From NCBI GenBank assembly GCA_961205875.1, contig OY540813.1, positions 22,105,001 through 22,169,000 on the forward strand: DNA of 64,000 nucleotides, given 5' to 3'. The notes under the pieces were generated by a model. The model made no database searches and was not told where the DNA came from. It saw nothing but the letters and a program-made list of their open reading frames with translations. Both the position numbers and the translations under genes were made by a program. Source of the stretch: Sialis fuliginosa. Lineage: Eukaryota > Arthropoda > Insecta > Megaloptera > Sialidae. Positions 1-12,942 of the stretch are shown here, piece after piece. Within the stretch, counting starts at the first letter, position 1. Every line of letters begins with the position of its first letter.

Positions 1-2009
1 AAATCGTGGAAATGATATAATATTAATTATAGGTACATATGAGTATTGCAACAGTATGCTTTTGTTGTTTTAAAATTAATTAGAGTGTTACCTGTCAATA
101 ATACATTTACATGCATTGATTGATTATACATATATATATTCTATAATATATTTTGTCGGCTTATGTTTTTCATAATTATGTACAAATTTTATTTTTGTAT
201 GAATAGATTTTTATTTATTTGATCTCAGCATCATTATACAATGTACATATTCCTTATTTATGTTAGATCTTTTTTCAGAGATATGGTATTTTTAGAAAGT
301 TTTTTTAACCAGGATTGAATAGAAAAAAAACGGTTATCGATTTTCTTCCCTTAAAAAGCTCCAATAACTTAAAATTTTATTTTTATTTCTCAGTTCTATT
401 ATTCGTCTACCATTTATTATAATTATATCAAATCTCGCTTTTATTGGTCAAACTGGTCATTAAATAGAGGACTGTGGCAGACAGACAGACATAGTGTTGA
501 TTCCATATTATGTGTTCCTTTTTTTGATTTTGGTACAGAGCACTAAAAATGATAATAGATCCTTCTTTTACGTGTTTATTATCAAAACAAAATATTATAA
601 ACTATTAAATGTATAACCAACACGATTATATGTAAGAAAACTAAAATACTTAAAATATGTAATAGGTTAGGTTTGGCAAAGACAAAATATATCAGAACAC
701 AAATAGTGTGTATCTTTTGCACTTTCTACCTGACGACAACTTTTCTAACGTCTCCCAATGTGAAAGAAATTATTAAAAGCTTTTCCCGAACTTTACTTTT
801 TGAAAGTTGTTTTGTCTATTAAGCCTACTTTACCCATTTTGTGTCATCTTCTGACACAAAAATGACACCATACTTTAATATACTATTAATCGATTTCACG
901 TCAAGTAATTCTTACATCTAACTGACAATATAATTATTGTAAATGATATTTCAAAACTAAAAAATAATTAATTTTTAAATATGTCTTTAATACAAAATTC
1001 ATAACATATAAAATGATATACAGCAAATATTGTATTTGTAACATATTACAAATACAATAATATAATAATAATTTGCATGCTTTTAACTGATATTTTAAAT
1101 AAATGCTATCGTAATAATGATCAAAGTGTTCTTTTGACTTGATTATTAATTCTTTGTTTCTATAAAGGAAGATAGTTACACACAAATGACATATTATACT
1201 GACTTTATAATTTTTTGGCATACTAAAAAGGTACATATATGTATATGTTACCCAAATTGACCCATCATCCTAAATGTCTTGAAATTGATGATTTTGGCCA
1301 TATTTTAATTTTTTAAATTATATTTTTCTGTAGTATATTATACACACTTCCAGTCTTCTTAATCTAAAGACAGCAGGAAAAATCTTTTCTTCTGTAAAGT
1401 GGTACATAATTCTTGACCGCAAACAAATAGATTCATAATAAAGAAAATGTCAACTTGTCATAATACGGTTTCGTAAACAAAGCGATAAAATGTATCGATC
1501 GATATTACATTTGTTTTATGTCCACCACAAAATTGTGTATGTATGTATATTTGGACTACTTTATGAGCAGTGATAAAATAAATACGGTGTACCCCTATTA
1601 ACATAGATGTTTTATATTGATCTGAAATCAGGATAGGCTAACAATAGATATAACAATTGTTTTTATGGGTTTCAGTTTTGTTTTAATTTGTACAATTTAT
1701 CATAAAGACACTGTAGATATATTATGAATAAATTACAATAGAACCTCAGTATAGTAATGGACAAATTTAAATTTATATAAAGTCAACATCCCGACAGACA
1801 GACAAAATGACATTTTTTTTAAATTGTTTTGGCAAATACTTACAATTAGTTTTATAAAAATGATGGAATATCACCAAAATCTATACATTTGTTATCACTT
1901 TATCATTAACATGATGAAAAATAAAAAATCGTTCTATATTATAAAAAAATATGTATATAATAATAATAAAAAAGCTGCCGTGGGTGCTTACAGGCAGTAG
2001 TAGTGAGTA
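1..2009. other. AT-rich non-coding stretch, no gene seen
   Basis: No open frame longer than about 100 codons, and the ones present are Phe/Tyr/Leu/Ile-rich chance frames. A short GACAGACAGACA run near 478-490 and a similar one near 1793-1804 resemble the GACAGACAGA blocks common inside arthropod dispersed repeats. I could not delimit an element around either. Confidence 0.6.
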
Positions 2010-2345
2010 TACAGTGTATAGATAAAAAAATGAATGACAGAAATTATAGAAAATAACGTTCTTTTCAAGTTTTCAAATATATACTTTTTTAAAACGATTA
2101 TTTCTTTATAGAAATTGTCAACTCTTATGAAAAACATTTTTTTTAATATGCACTGTTTCAAAATTAATTCGAAAAATTCGAAATTTATAATAGTAAATAT
2201 TCGTTTTCGGTTGTAAGATTGTTTTAAAAAATAGGAGGTTTTCTTCATTGAAGAAAATTTATTTAAATATAAAATTTCGTTTATTAGTAACAACCTCTAC
2301 AGGCCGACAAACAGACACATAGACACACAAACACACATACATCGT
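2010..2345 (-). repeat. Dispersed repeat family G, copy 1
   Basis: Read on the minus strand, the copy has a GTGTCTGTTTGTCGG block, then an AAATTTTATATTTAAAT tract, then a CCTCCTA-type block, a TTTTTCGAATTAATTTTGAAAC block and an AACGTTATTTTCTATAATT block. The same order appears in diverged form at 5700-5960 (minus), 48225-48690, 45230-45420 and 54420-54620 (all plus). The shared CGGTTGTAAGATTGTTTTA core links it most closely to the 5.7-kb copy. No terminal inverted repeat, poly-A tail or coding frame is visible, so the transposon class is unknown. Confidence 0.55.
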
Positions 2346-3225
2346 GGCGGAAATAGAATGGATTCAGTGAAAATAAAAATCTCGAATTGAGTAAATTGAT
2401 GTAATAATATAATAATGTAATCTATAAATCTACATGTGAAAAAAAAATTAAATAAACTTTATTAATATAATAATGTGTCTAAAAGCTTTGCCCCCACCCC
2501 TTCTAGGAATTTTTTTACAGACGCTCCTGTATAATATGAGTAGGTACGTAAAATATCCTTTTAATTATCCTAACAAATATAAATGGAACACATTTTAACA
2601 AATTAAAATAACATTTCCAAAGTTTTTATTTGAAATTTTCTGCCACAGTTGGTATTTCATCTATTTTCATGTGATTTATATCTCCCCTTTTCCTTTCATA
2701 TTTACATTCTTTTTATGTTTAAATGACCTGTCTGCATATAAAAAAGAATATGCTTTATGATATTCTTCATCGGGATAAAAAATTCATGGTTTTATATCGG
2801 ACACTTTATCATAGCTTATACTACCGCTGAAGGAATTCTTTTGGATTATGGGATTAGTTGGGATCCCTTTAAGACAGGCTTCCTGGAAAGATAAGTGCTA
2901 TTGAAATAGTTAAATTATAAAGGAATCTAATTAACTTGAAATTTTAATTTCTTGATGAATACACTCCTGCAAAGTAATTAAAGGATCAAAATATTTCCGG
3001 TGATAAAATTGACAATATTCAATGCTACCTAATTATGGCAAAAATGGCCGTACATAGATAAAAAGTAGGTTTAGATATTGAAATATAATTTTTGCAAATT
3101 TAAGTCTTATTTATTCATTTTTTGCAAAATTATGTTTTTGGATAAAAGTTGAAGAGTTTAAAAGGGGATATCAAATGATACTACCAAGATTATTTTTGGT
3201 GGAGGTCGTATAGAGGTTAATTTTA
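2346..3225. other. AT-rich non-coding stretch, nothing recognised
   Basis: No frame, splice signal or clear repeat arm found. A GCCCCCACCCC run near 2490 is a small base-composition oddity. Confidence 0.5.
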
Positions 3226-3441
3226 ATGGAAACACCTATTTTTATTGCAAGGCATTTAACAAAATTATTTTTTATAAAATTTCTTGATCATGGTGTCAAT
3301 AACGTTTTGAATTCGATCACGTGTACAAGATTTTCACGAGACGCAATCGAAATAAGACTATTTAATTGTAAATTATATTTAATTGTAAAATTCGAGAATC
3401 AGATTAGATTTCCGTTAGTACAAAAACCGAGACGAACTTAC

Positions 3442-3740
3442 CTGACTCGTCTCAAGTGCAGGCCTATTTTTGACCTTTACTTAATTAAACAATCAAACCA
3501 CTTTAATAAGGAGTCCTTCTTAAATAACCTTTTTAAACTCCTACTCATACAAATAATATAAGTATTACAAATCTGACTAATCGCGTTCCTCTGTCTTGGA
3601 TGCCGTTTGTTCTCACAGTGTTTCTAAACCATCTCGCGTATATTCTACCCGACACAGATCACTAATCTTGCATGTGTGAGACGTCACGGACACGCTGTTT
3701 GTCATATTTAATATTCTAGCGTTAACAGCTCAACTGGTCT
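3442..3740 (-). other. Candidate first exon/promoter patch (minus strand), weak
   Basis: On the minus strand the sequence CAG|GTAAGT, a perfect splice-donor consensus, puts the last exon base at 3442. Upstream (about 3570-3740) is a patch clearly richer in G+C than its surroundings, with TCGCGA, TGACGTC and CGCG motifs. A minus-strand ATG near 3711 opens a 30-codon frame with mixed composition that stops at a TGA before the donor, so any exon here would be 5' untranslated with an upstream ORF. Against this, GAGACGA/TCGTCTC words flank the donor and recur elsewhere in the window, so the patch may be a repeat remnant. Confidence 0.2.
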
Positions 3741-4229
3741 TTGATGTTCGCGATTCGCGAATGTGTTTAAAAAAATGTAAGTCAGAGGTGGCTTTGATGA
3801 TTTTTTAAATATAGAATTATCGGTTCATTTCTGATTTAAAATTGCATACCCTAAGCAAGCTCTGCTTGGAAATGTACCTCGTCTCAATTTTTTTTTGCGT
3901 ATTTACATTGATAAAATGAGCATTATATCTTAAATTTTTTTAGTAACCCATTTAAAAGTTTATATTTTCTGAAGCAACGGCAACACGTTACAGGTCACAA
4001 AACGTAATAAATCAACAGCAATACTGTTGAATTCACTTTATTTATTATCAGAATAGAACTTTAGAAGTAAGGAAATTTGCAGTTTATTTAAACAAAAATA
4101 AATATTTTTACGAAATTTTTGTTCGAAAATATAATGAGAGTCCAGAACTTGACTGATAGCGGCTGTTAAGCTATCAGCTGATTTTTTGATTCCATTTCTT
4201 AATTTACCCCCTGAAATTAATCTTTTGAA

Positions 4230-4660
4230 TGAAAATTAAACTTTTTATACTTCACATCTATATTTGGGCCTCCACACACTATCTCTGTCCTAAATTTCAA
4301 ATTTTTACATCGAATAGTTTAAGAGAAAATCGCTTGTGATAGATGGACGGACGGACACGGATTCAAAATTTGAGGGTGGTTTTCACCCCTTCAATAGCTG
4401 TTTTGGTACGTACAAATAATAAATGCCCCTTAGATTCAATTGAACAACAAATGTACCAAGTCTTATCAAAATTAGTGAGATAATACTCGCAACGTTCACT
4501 TTTTAAAGGATAAAAATTTCGAATATTTCCAAAACCCCTAATCCGATTAGCACCAAAATCAATAGGTCTGGAGTACTCACTGAAACAAACATTTTCCACA
4601 TTTTTCGACGGTATTACAATACTTCAATTTCTTTCAGAACATGGAAATGAAAATAACTTT
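4230..4660 (+). repeat. Dispersed repeat family H, copy 1
   Basis: The copy runs through GGACGGACGGACAC, GAGGGTGGTTTTCACC, AATAGCTGTTTTGG, CAAGTCTTATCAAAATTAG, CAACGTTCACTTTTTA and AGCACCAAAATCAATAGG to TTTCTTTCAGAACATGG. The same blocks in the same order occur at 16010-16475 and, more decayed, at 34360-35035. The open frame seen on its minus strand also appears in part in the 16-kb copy, but with shifted reading, which fits repeat decay and not a gene. No termini are defined. Confidence 0.75.
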
Positions 4661-5699
4661 TTGGTGGATGTTGTTTAAAATCTACATAAAAGATGCCAGA
4701 CGGTCGCTTAAGTGTAAAAAATGTATTAATAAATTGATTCTTAATCTTTAAAATATCTACGAACTTCCCAAACTACCAATTGATACAAGTAAAATATTAT
4801 AGTGTGATACAAAAATTAATACAGATCCAAGAACAATATATTTAAAATTCCACACACAAAACAATGGTACAGATTTTATTTTACTGTGCATGTATCTGTA
4901 CATAGGTACTTCATATACCTGCATGTAGACTTGTTTTGTAAGGATACCCACTTGAATGTCGAAACAGGGGATTCCAGAGACGATGGAGAAAAAAAATTCA
5001 AAAGAATTTTGAGTAGCCGCGAGCTACAGATTCCAGAAGCATCACACAAGGGGATGTATTTCGTTCGAGAGCTAATAGTCTACTGTAAAACAAACCCGGT
5101 ATTTTTAGATTGTGTAATTAGCTTCGTAAATAATGTCTGACATTTAATAAATTCCTTGTTCATTTTTTCCTAACATCTATATATTTGTTTGTTTGTTTGT
5201 TTTTTTTTGTGGAAAATGAAAGTATGTATTTTTTATATTAATTTAAATTTTGTGTAGGTATATTATAAATGAATATGAAATTTTAATAATACAGGTATGG
5301 TTGATTTGGTTTGTTTGTTCAAAAACAAAATTGGTTATATTTATTTAATTAGCAGTAGCAGTGTTGAATCCAGTGGTGGTGGTGTTTTTCAGCTTGATTA
5401 AAAAATACTATAATCTATACAGATAAATATATTTAGTATAAATTAGAAAAACAAACCTTATATAGGTAAAGCATTAGACCCCCTCCCCCAACGTAAGGAT
5501 TGATAAGGTTTTACGAACCGCTTACGTTACTTTATGTAAAACTAAAAATACGAAAAATATTAGTACACACAAATCGTAGGAGAATTTGAAAAGCTTCCAT
5601 GTGTGCTACGGGACTTTATTATACTTCAGACGATGAGTGAATAGTGTACGTGTATTTAATTAAAGTAAAACAAATCTTTCTGACTAACTTGTAAAAGAT
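4661..5699. other. Non-coding stretch with a (GTTT)n microsatellite
   Basis: A GTTT tandem run near 5183-5200 runs into a poly-T tract. A plus-strand frame at 4886-5140 has an unusually hydrophilic middle (about residues 24-60) but starts at GTG and has no good splice sites, so I do not call it. Confidence 0.5.
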
Positions 5700-5960
5700 A
5701 TAAGAAATGAATGGAATGTAAACCATAGGAAATAACGTTATTGACAACTTCTATCCTAAATATTTATTTCTAATTTGTACCGTTTCAATAATAATTGAAA
5801 ACATTTTAAAATTGATAAGAGTAAACATCCGTTTCCGGTTGTAAGATTGTTTTATAAAATAATAAGAGGTTTTTTTTCCACACGAATAATAACTTGAAAT
5901 ATAAAATTTCACTTTTCTATGTTTTGTTATTTTTTGAGAAAAATGATGTTATAATAAATA
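5700..5960 (-). repeat. Dispersed repeat family G, copy 2
   Basis: The core TCCGGTTGTAAGATTGTTTT followed by an A-rich spacer and AGAGGTTTTTTT matches the 2.2-kb copy (TTCGGTTGTAAGATTGTTTT). GGAAATAACGTTATTGACAA and an ATAAAATTTC block flank it in the same order. It lacks the GTCTGTTTGTCGG end present in copy 1. Confidence 0.5.
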
Positions 5961-6560
5961 CATTTTTATATTACGAGTGTATGTATGATTTATTTCGATA
6001 ATTATAAGTATAATGTTTATATAATTTTTTGTTGCGTTTTCAAATATTGATTTAAAAAATTGTGTATAGAAAAAAAATAACACATTTATGGACTTTTATA
6101 AAAAATAGATTAGACATTTATTACAAATTTTTAATATTAGAAAAATGTCAAAATGAGTTGGACTAATTTTCATCAAGCAGTCAAATCAATAAAAGTGTTT
6201 TTAATAATTGACTTTCGTCTTTGAAGGGACGCTTTGTTTCCTGGCCTGAGTTCTTATTAAATCTCGTAGGAACGTCTTTTACCACAGGGATAAGAACGGC
6301 TTTCGGTAAGATACTTATCTGTCCTCAATCGATATTTAATACATTTAATTCCTTCGTTTTTCTCATGAGTGCTTCACTTTGTTTGTTTTAATATTTCGTT
6401 ATTAGAAATTATATTGATTTTGTTTTATATTCACGAAATAAGTAATTCTGTATTCTGTTAAAATATTGTAAAATTTCAGTTCTTATGTGTTTATATTTAT
6501 ACATAATTTTGATGTATATCTCGTATAGTTAATGGGTTAAATGGTCGCGTGCTCATTTTT

Positions 6561-7012
6561 AGGGTTCCGAAGAAACCCTATTAATCTCACTTTGTCGTCC
6601 GTCCGTCCATCCTTTTCATTCAAAGCAAAATATCTCGTAAACAATATAAGCAAGAAACTTGAAATTTCTACTAAATATGTAAAATGATGTCCTCTAGTAA
6701 AAAATGTACTAAGGAGTTAAAGCTAGATTAAAAAATATATTTTTTTATATCAAGGCATGTGGCACGTTAAAATGTAAAACCAAACCAGCGGAATCTGACT
6801 CTCCTGCTTTTTTTTCTGAATCAAAAAAGACGCCTGCAGGGGGCTTTAAAGCAAATACAAAAAAAAAAAAACAAATTGTATACCAAGGTGTGTGGGATGT
6901 CTCAATTATGTAGTAGTATAGGTATGACTGTATTTTTTTATTTTTTTCTTACTCAAAAATGGCGCCTGTAGGAAGCTCCAAGTTGTATTTTATTTTCATA
7001 ACCGGGTTTTTT
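6561..7012 (+). mobile_element. AGGGTTCCG inverted-repeat element, copy A (right end missing)
   Basis: The copy starts with AGGGTTCCGAAGAAACCCTA, followed by TTTGTCGTCCGTCCGTCC, CAAAGCAAAATATCTCGTAAA, a CCCTCTAGTAAA-type block (here TCCTCTAGTAAA) and AATGGCGCCTGTAGG. Copies C and B end with CGGAACCCTT, the reverse complement of the start, so the family has terminal inverted repeats. Copy A ends in an A/T tract without the CGGAACCCT end. No coding frame. The family resembles the GGGTTCCG...CGGAACCC elements familiar from insect genomes (established knowledge, not checked here). Confidence 0.7.
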
Positions 7013-8309
7013 TTTTAGAATTGACGTAATAATTGTTTTAAAATAACTAATTATCTAATCGTGATTAATTTTGTTTTATGCAACCTATGGCAAATCTAAT
7101 TTAAAGGAGCATTTATCGATAAAAATATTAAATTGGTTGATGATACTGGGTATTGGCCGTAGTCAGTAATTTAAATTAAATATTTATTGATGACATCAAG
7201 AACAAAATGACAATTGTCTGTATTCTTCAATGAAATAAAAGTACTAAAAATACTTTGTCCTCTAAAATTAACTAATGTATAAAAGAAATAACTAAATAGG
7301 TACCTATGTTAGCTAACAAGTATTTTCAAATGTAGTATTAAACCTATATGAAAATTCCTTTGATAAGTTTCGCGCACGCGCGGTAAGTAAATACCAATGG
7401 TATTAAAATCGTAATATACATTTATGAAAAGTATCTTTTAAAGTAACCAACTGTGTTACAATAAGCCGAAGTATCTTTGATCTAAATTCCAAAACAAATC
7501 TATAAATAATATAACTATCATAATATCATAAATACTTCAATGAAAGTGGATATAAGCTACAAAATACATATTTGCTATGCTTTAAAATACCGGACATAAG
7601 AGTTCGATATTGCTCATCGATTCGATTAAATATACAATCATAAAATCTTAATGTTAACAACAAACATTTTTACTGCCTCTATAAATATGAAGATCGAGAA
7701 GAAATAAAACTAGCAACAATGTAAATTCTCAGATCATAAAGTAAATAATCAATTCCGAACATATACAATAGATACAGTTTTAATCTAGATAACACCTAAG
7801 TAATGTTTTAATAATCAAGTTTAACTGCTGAAAAATAAAAACAAAACATTTTAATAAAACAACCAGCATGCTATGATTACGGAGTAGTCATATTTTATAG
7901 AACGACATTGTTTTAAAGCTCATTATTTTTATGTAGAAATAGATCGATGCTGGGATTAGAAGTGCATTACTTGTCATTGTAGGTATTATAGAGCTATGAA
8001 TCCGGATAAATTGTCGTCTGTGATGTTACACGTGCATATGGAATTAATGGTGCATTATTTTGTTATGAAGTAATGAAACGTCCATTATATTTTTATGTAT
8101 ATTGGAATTATTCCAGTAAGATTTTTTATATGCTGTTAGTATTTATTAACTTTGGGTTTTTATTCAGAATTATCTTCCAGGTGACGTGATTACACCAATT
8201 GAATCTATTATTAATAATCACAGTTAGTTTATAATTGAAAGATATACAGTATTAGATGATTCAGAAATCATTATTTTTTACTTTTTTATACCTTGTATGC
8301 GAAATATAC
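7013..8309. other. AT-rich non-coding stretch, nothing recognised
   Basis: Only a small GCGCACGCGCGG cluster near 7371-7383 stands out in composition. No frame or repeat arm found. Confidence 0.5.
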
Positions 8310-9320
8310 ATACATATAAGGTACCTGCGGCAAATAAGGCCCAGGGTGTAATAAGGCCTATGTGAAAAAAATACATTTGCAATAGTTGGATCGGTCTGGA
8401 TTTTTATATACACATAGAAGGTACTTATACAAAGCTAACTATACATCGACTCTCGCCGCGCTAACTTTTGGGTACCTCTGAATTTGTTGCGAAAGATGGT
8501 GACGAATGCTCAATTTTATAAAAACAACCAATAAATAATCTTAATTTTTGTTAATTTTTTTATGTATTATTTGTTCAGGTAATAGTTCGATCCTTATGCC
8601 GCGTTTAAACTGAAAAAACAAAACAGCAACATCATGTCTTTTTGACAAAAGTGCAATATAATAAACTATGCGTTTTTAAATACGAAGTGGGTTTTCAAAC
8701 ACCGTGTTGCTGTTTTGTTTTCTTTGGTCTAAAGACGGAATTTAAGTTTATGGTAAAAAGTTGATTTCTATTGTTTTTAAGTTTTTGCTTTATAAAATAA
8801 AATATACCGTAGTACCTTAAGGATAATAAGACCCACCAAATTTAAGATTGAACTTTTTATTATTTATTACAATTTATGATCACATATTTTGTTCTAGATT
8901 GGTATGTCATTTTTATTTACTAATAGTTCTATAAAAAAATCATCTACAACGAAGAAATTACGTGGTCTGGTGAGAGTTTATGGATGCAGCACTGGCACGT
9001 TATGGATAAAAAATAAATGTTAAAATAAAATTATTAATTGTTTATTTATTAGCTGTAATTAAACAAACATTACGCCAAATGTTGATTAAAACATAGTTCC
9101 CATACAAAATAACATTATAATTATCTGAAAATATTTAATTTAGTTAAGTGGCCTTATTATACCACCATAGTTTAATAAGGCCCAAAGTTACATTTTTAAG
9201 ATGTTTTAAAAATGAAAAATCACTTAAGAAAAGTTGGTTTTCATACTTCTTTAGATTAAAATTAAACCAAAGTTTACCATTAACATAGCCTTTTTAATAT
9301 AAATTACTTATTACCCCAAA
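8310..9320. repeat. Cluster of AATAAGGCC motifs in both orientations
   Basis: GGTACCTGCGGCAAATAAGG followed by GTGTAATAAGGCC (8320-8353), GATAATAAGACCCACC (8821-8836), GGCCTTATTATACCACC (9150-9166) and AATAAGGCCC (9174-9183) repeat the same short phrase on both strands. The first and the 9150 sites are inverted with respect to each other, as expected for the ends of a decayed inverted-repeat element, but the interior is too eroded to prove it. The small element at 8597-8740 lies inside. Confidence 0.35.
8597..8740. mobile_element. Small inverted-repeat element (MITE-like), ~144 bp
   Basis: The left arm reads CCGCGTTTAAACTGAAAAAA then CAAAACAGCAACATC. The right arm, reverse complemented, reads CCGTCTTTAGACCAAAGAAA then ACAAAACAGCAACAC. 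The arms are about 35 bp and the interior is short and non-coding, so the whole unit folds as one hairpin. No certain target duplication. Confidence 0.65.
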
Positions 9321-10205
9321 AATAATTCGAAAATTACAAAATTGACGAGAGTTATGTTATTACGTTCAAAAAAATTCATTTGATACATAGAGAGTAATGT
9401 TATCAATAAAAAATAAAAACAACTTGTTTGTCTAAACGTCAAAAAATATATTAAGAAAAATAATAAACGCAAGCTTTTATAGTTTATGTTCCATTCATTT
9501 TATTCTATCTTTTATTAGTTTGTCAGAAATATGTTTTAATAAAATAAAAATCACATACACTGTTCTCATTACAGATATTTATAATCTGACTTTAAACTGA
9601 TTTGAAAATTCTAATTTTTATCTAATAGATTTTACCTACAGGGAAAATGGAATTCAAATTTTTGGAAAAATTACAATTCTTAAATGAAAATTTACTATTC
9701 GTATTGCAATAATGTACAGATTTATTGTAAAAATGATAATCTTTTATTTAAAAATACAATAAGATAAATATATATATTTAGGAATTGTAATTTTTCCTAA
9801 AATTTTAGTTCCATTTTTCTCCGAGTATACCATATTACCCTTTTTTTAAATGTACTTATCTTTATTCAACCGTTTTCAGACTTTTGGAAAATTCTATATA
9901 GTTGATGAGATATATTTGCAATATCCAAAAAATAATTATCTTATAATAAGCTATGAGTATCTTTAGAATTAAGTTTAATTAGGAAAAGACCTTGCGAACA
10001 AATAAAACTTGTATGCTATGTTCGAATTACTTTTCTGTAATATAAGAACGAAATTGTCAAGAGAAGAGCTCTATTTGTACATCATAATTAGATCTTATTC
10101 ATTGCAAAACTATTACCCAACAATTTTTGCGTTAGCGGCAACTTTCTTAAGGATTTTGTATGTATATAATCGACTTTCAATATTTTTCCATATGTTGCAG
10201 ATGAA
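9321..10205. other. AT-rich non-coding stretch, nothing recognised
   Basis: No frame, splice signal or repeat arm found. Confidence 0.5.
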
Positions 10206-10209
10206 TAGA

Positions 10210-10370
10210 TGTAATTGGTCTCCTTCAATTTGGCAGGAAAAATCCTCCGGTGGTGTAGGGTTTATAAAGGAAAAAGAGAAAATTAATTATTTCATCTCTG
10301 TCATAGATGAAGGGTAGTAATTGGTCTCATTCGATTCGATGGAAATAATTCTACGGGTGTACGATGTTTT
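10210..10370 (+). repeat. Two-unit direct repeat, ~107 bp period
   Basis: AATTGGTCTCCTTCAATTTG followed by GGAAAAATCCTCCGGTGGTG at about 10212 recurs as AATTGGTCTCATTCGATTCG followed by GGAAATAATTCTACGGGTG at about 10319. The end word CTACGGGTGTAC also occurs at 12302-12313 in the family-H-like repeat, so this may be the same transposon family. Confidence 0.5.
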
Positions 10371-12180
10371 TTGATTTGAAATACAATTGTATCATTTATA
10401 AGTCTACTTTTGACAAGAGACAAGTACAATTATTTAAATTTGCATTTATTCTTAGTCAGCAAACGAAGATAATATTTGTGAAGCTTTTTGTGTGTTTTCA
10501 TTTAAAGAAAATCAAATATAAATGGTAATTGCGCTACAAGAATTCACCTTTGTGATACAAATGGAATAGTAAAAAAGCTACGTCTCTGTACATATACTTC
10601 AAATTTTGTCTTCATAAAATTTAAAGTATACATATAGAGTGATTTAAATTTTGTTTGAATAATGTCAAGACAGATTGCAACTTTCTCGACGATTTCTTCT
10701 TTTGTGTCATTGGCTTGAAACATATTGAAAAGGCTTAATTCAAATATTTTTTATTTTCAAAATAAAATATCTTACAAGAAGTTATAATAATCGGTCTATA
10801 AAAATCAAATACTTAATAGAACCGGAAATATTTATTAAAAAATAATGTATTTGAAACCAGTTTATTAAAATAAACAGAAATGTTAGTTTGGCAAATATTC
10901 TGAATATAAATGGGAATTTATTTTCGGAACAAAGAAAAACATCTTTGCATTATGATATTCAATAGGTTTTATCTTTTGATGTAAATAATTTAAAAATAAA
11001 CTTTATTGATATTATTGTGTATTATACGAGTTTCTTTTTTACTTTCTGATAAGTATGAATAATTTTCTAAAAGTTTCCAAAACATTTTTTTGGTACATGT
11101 TTGTATATATATACCTACTATTTTATTTTACTCCTTTATAGAAAATAAAAAGATCACTAGTTTATTTGTTTTGTACAAACTTGTTTCCTAGAAACCTGGA
11201 ATGTAATTGTTCTTTAGACAAATTGGAACTTAATTGTATTTTAATTCTCTCCATTGGAGGTCTGAATATATTACGGGACAATCAATTAATTGGTTATATG
11301 TACTGGGAAGAGTTAAATTACATTTCAATTTATTGATAATTACTACATCATGCAAACTAAATTCGATTATAAAACACCTGATTTTGTAGGAAAATATAAA
11401 TAATAGGTATACTCATTATTAGGTTTCTAAAACTATTAGCTAACCTCATACATATATAAAATAGCTTGACTATTCCGGGAAAAATATGAAAAATTTCTTA
11501 AAATCATTTGCTGAGATTAATTTAATTAAAAAAATAATTTTTCTTCATGACATATATGTCAACTGGTACTTGGGCTTTTCCGACAGCTCTTCGTGAATTT
11601 TTTTTTTATATTTTCATAAAGTGGATGTCAACATACACGTCTTGTTGAGCTTATTCAAAAAAAATATAGGTACGTATTATATCTTTCAGAAATTATTTAC
11701 TAATGAAAAGTTTAAGAAACTGTAAATTTTGAAGATATTATTTACATGCACGCAACTTTGAGATTAATTGATGAAAACATGAGAGTATAAAAGTTTTTAT
11801 CTATCCAAGAAAAATAGTTCCATTCATATCGGTCAAAACCGTTACTTTATTAAATAATTAATTATTAACTTAAAATTTCATTTATTTACAAAAAAAATTC
11901 TTAACTTCAATTTAATAATTTATTTAAATTAAACTTCTGGACAGATAAATTATGTAATTTCATAAAACATGTTTTTTAATTAAAAAATATATTCTGCACT
12001 TCCATTTTTAATATATTTTTATTTTAGGAGATACTTTTTGTTTCGCGTACAAAAAGATTGTTCTTTATTTTATTTTTTGTTGACAGTAAGAATATTCTCA
12101 CTCCTGTAGATTACTTGTGTTAATTAAAATATGTTTCAGATGTTCAACACGGAATATTTTGAAGGGGTAAACTGTCGATA
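10371..12180. other. AT-rich non-coding stretch, nothing recognised
   Basis: No credible frame, splice pair or repeat arm over about 1.8 kb. Confidence 0.5.
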
Positions 12181-12640
12181 ATATTTTATAATCATCATCG
12201 CCGATCCGAAATCCCTGGACCTAGAAACGTGAAATTTCAGACGTTTCTTTCTTTTATAATGACAGCACCCACTAAGAAAGGATTTTTCGAAATCCAACCA
12301 CTACGGGTGTACAAGGGGGTGAAAAAGTTTCTATAGGAATAATATTTTCTGATCGTATTTATTTGAAACTTATTTCAGCTTTTTATAAAATTAAACTCCT
12401 AAGGGATTGCAAAGGACTGGAAAAGTTTGTATATACATTTTTTTTTTGGTTGTATTCACTCAAATGAAACATGATGCAAAAATTCTAGAAAACAAGTAGC
12501 GTTTTTGAAAATTCAACCTCTAAGGTGGGGTGAGATTGGTGTTAATTTTTTTTAATTTTGATATATTAATCTGCATAACTGTATATGATATTATATTCGA
12601 GCATTCAACCCCTAATGACGCGGGAGGGGGAATATGGTGG
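12180..12640 (+). repeat. Decayed family-H-like repeat
   Basis: Contains AACGTGAAATTTCAGACGTT, AAAGGATTTTTCGAAATCC, CTACGGGTGTACAAGGGGGT and a diverged second block with CAACCTCTAAGGTGGGGTG and CAACCCCTAATGACGCGGGA. The 'gaaaggatttttcgaaatcc' word is the reverse complement of one at 31131-31150. This looks like internally repeated, old transposon sequence. A 77-codon frame over it starts at GTG and is not a gene. Confidence 0.45.
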
Positions 12641-12942
12641 TTTTTAAAATGTTTATCTGCAATCTTTATAACTAAATTCTTTATCGATCTCTCATCCTAT
12701 TCTGCAAAAGTATGCGATGTTAATAACAATGTGAAGAAAGTAAATATTATTATGATAATTTGACTGCCATGGTCGCTTTTTTGGCTTCGCACTTTTTTTT
12801 TGTGTAGCTGCATAATTGTTACACCTTTACTCAGATTCGTATTCAACAAGAAAATCTTAGATTGTGTCTCACTGTAAGGCAGTCAACAAAAAGAATATGA
12901 CGGCGCATGAATTAAAAATGATTTAAAAATTATATTCCGAGT

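Noticed and set aside
3226-3561. 111-codon ATG frame on the plus strand
   Set aside because: No recognisable domain, AT-driven composition and no splice or promoter support. The only splice signal here is on the other strand.
4886-5140. 84-codon frame with a charged middle segment
   Set aside because: GTG start, no convincing acceptor or donor and no second copy. Kept only as a weak possibility in the stretch note.
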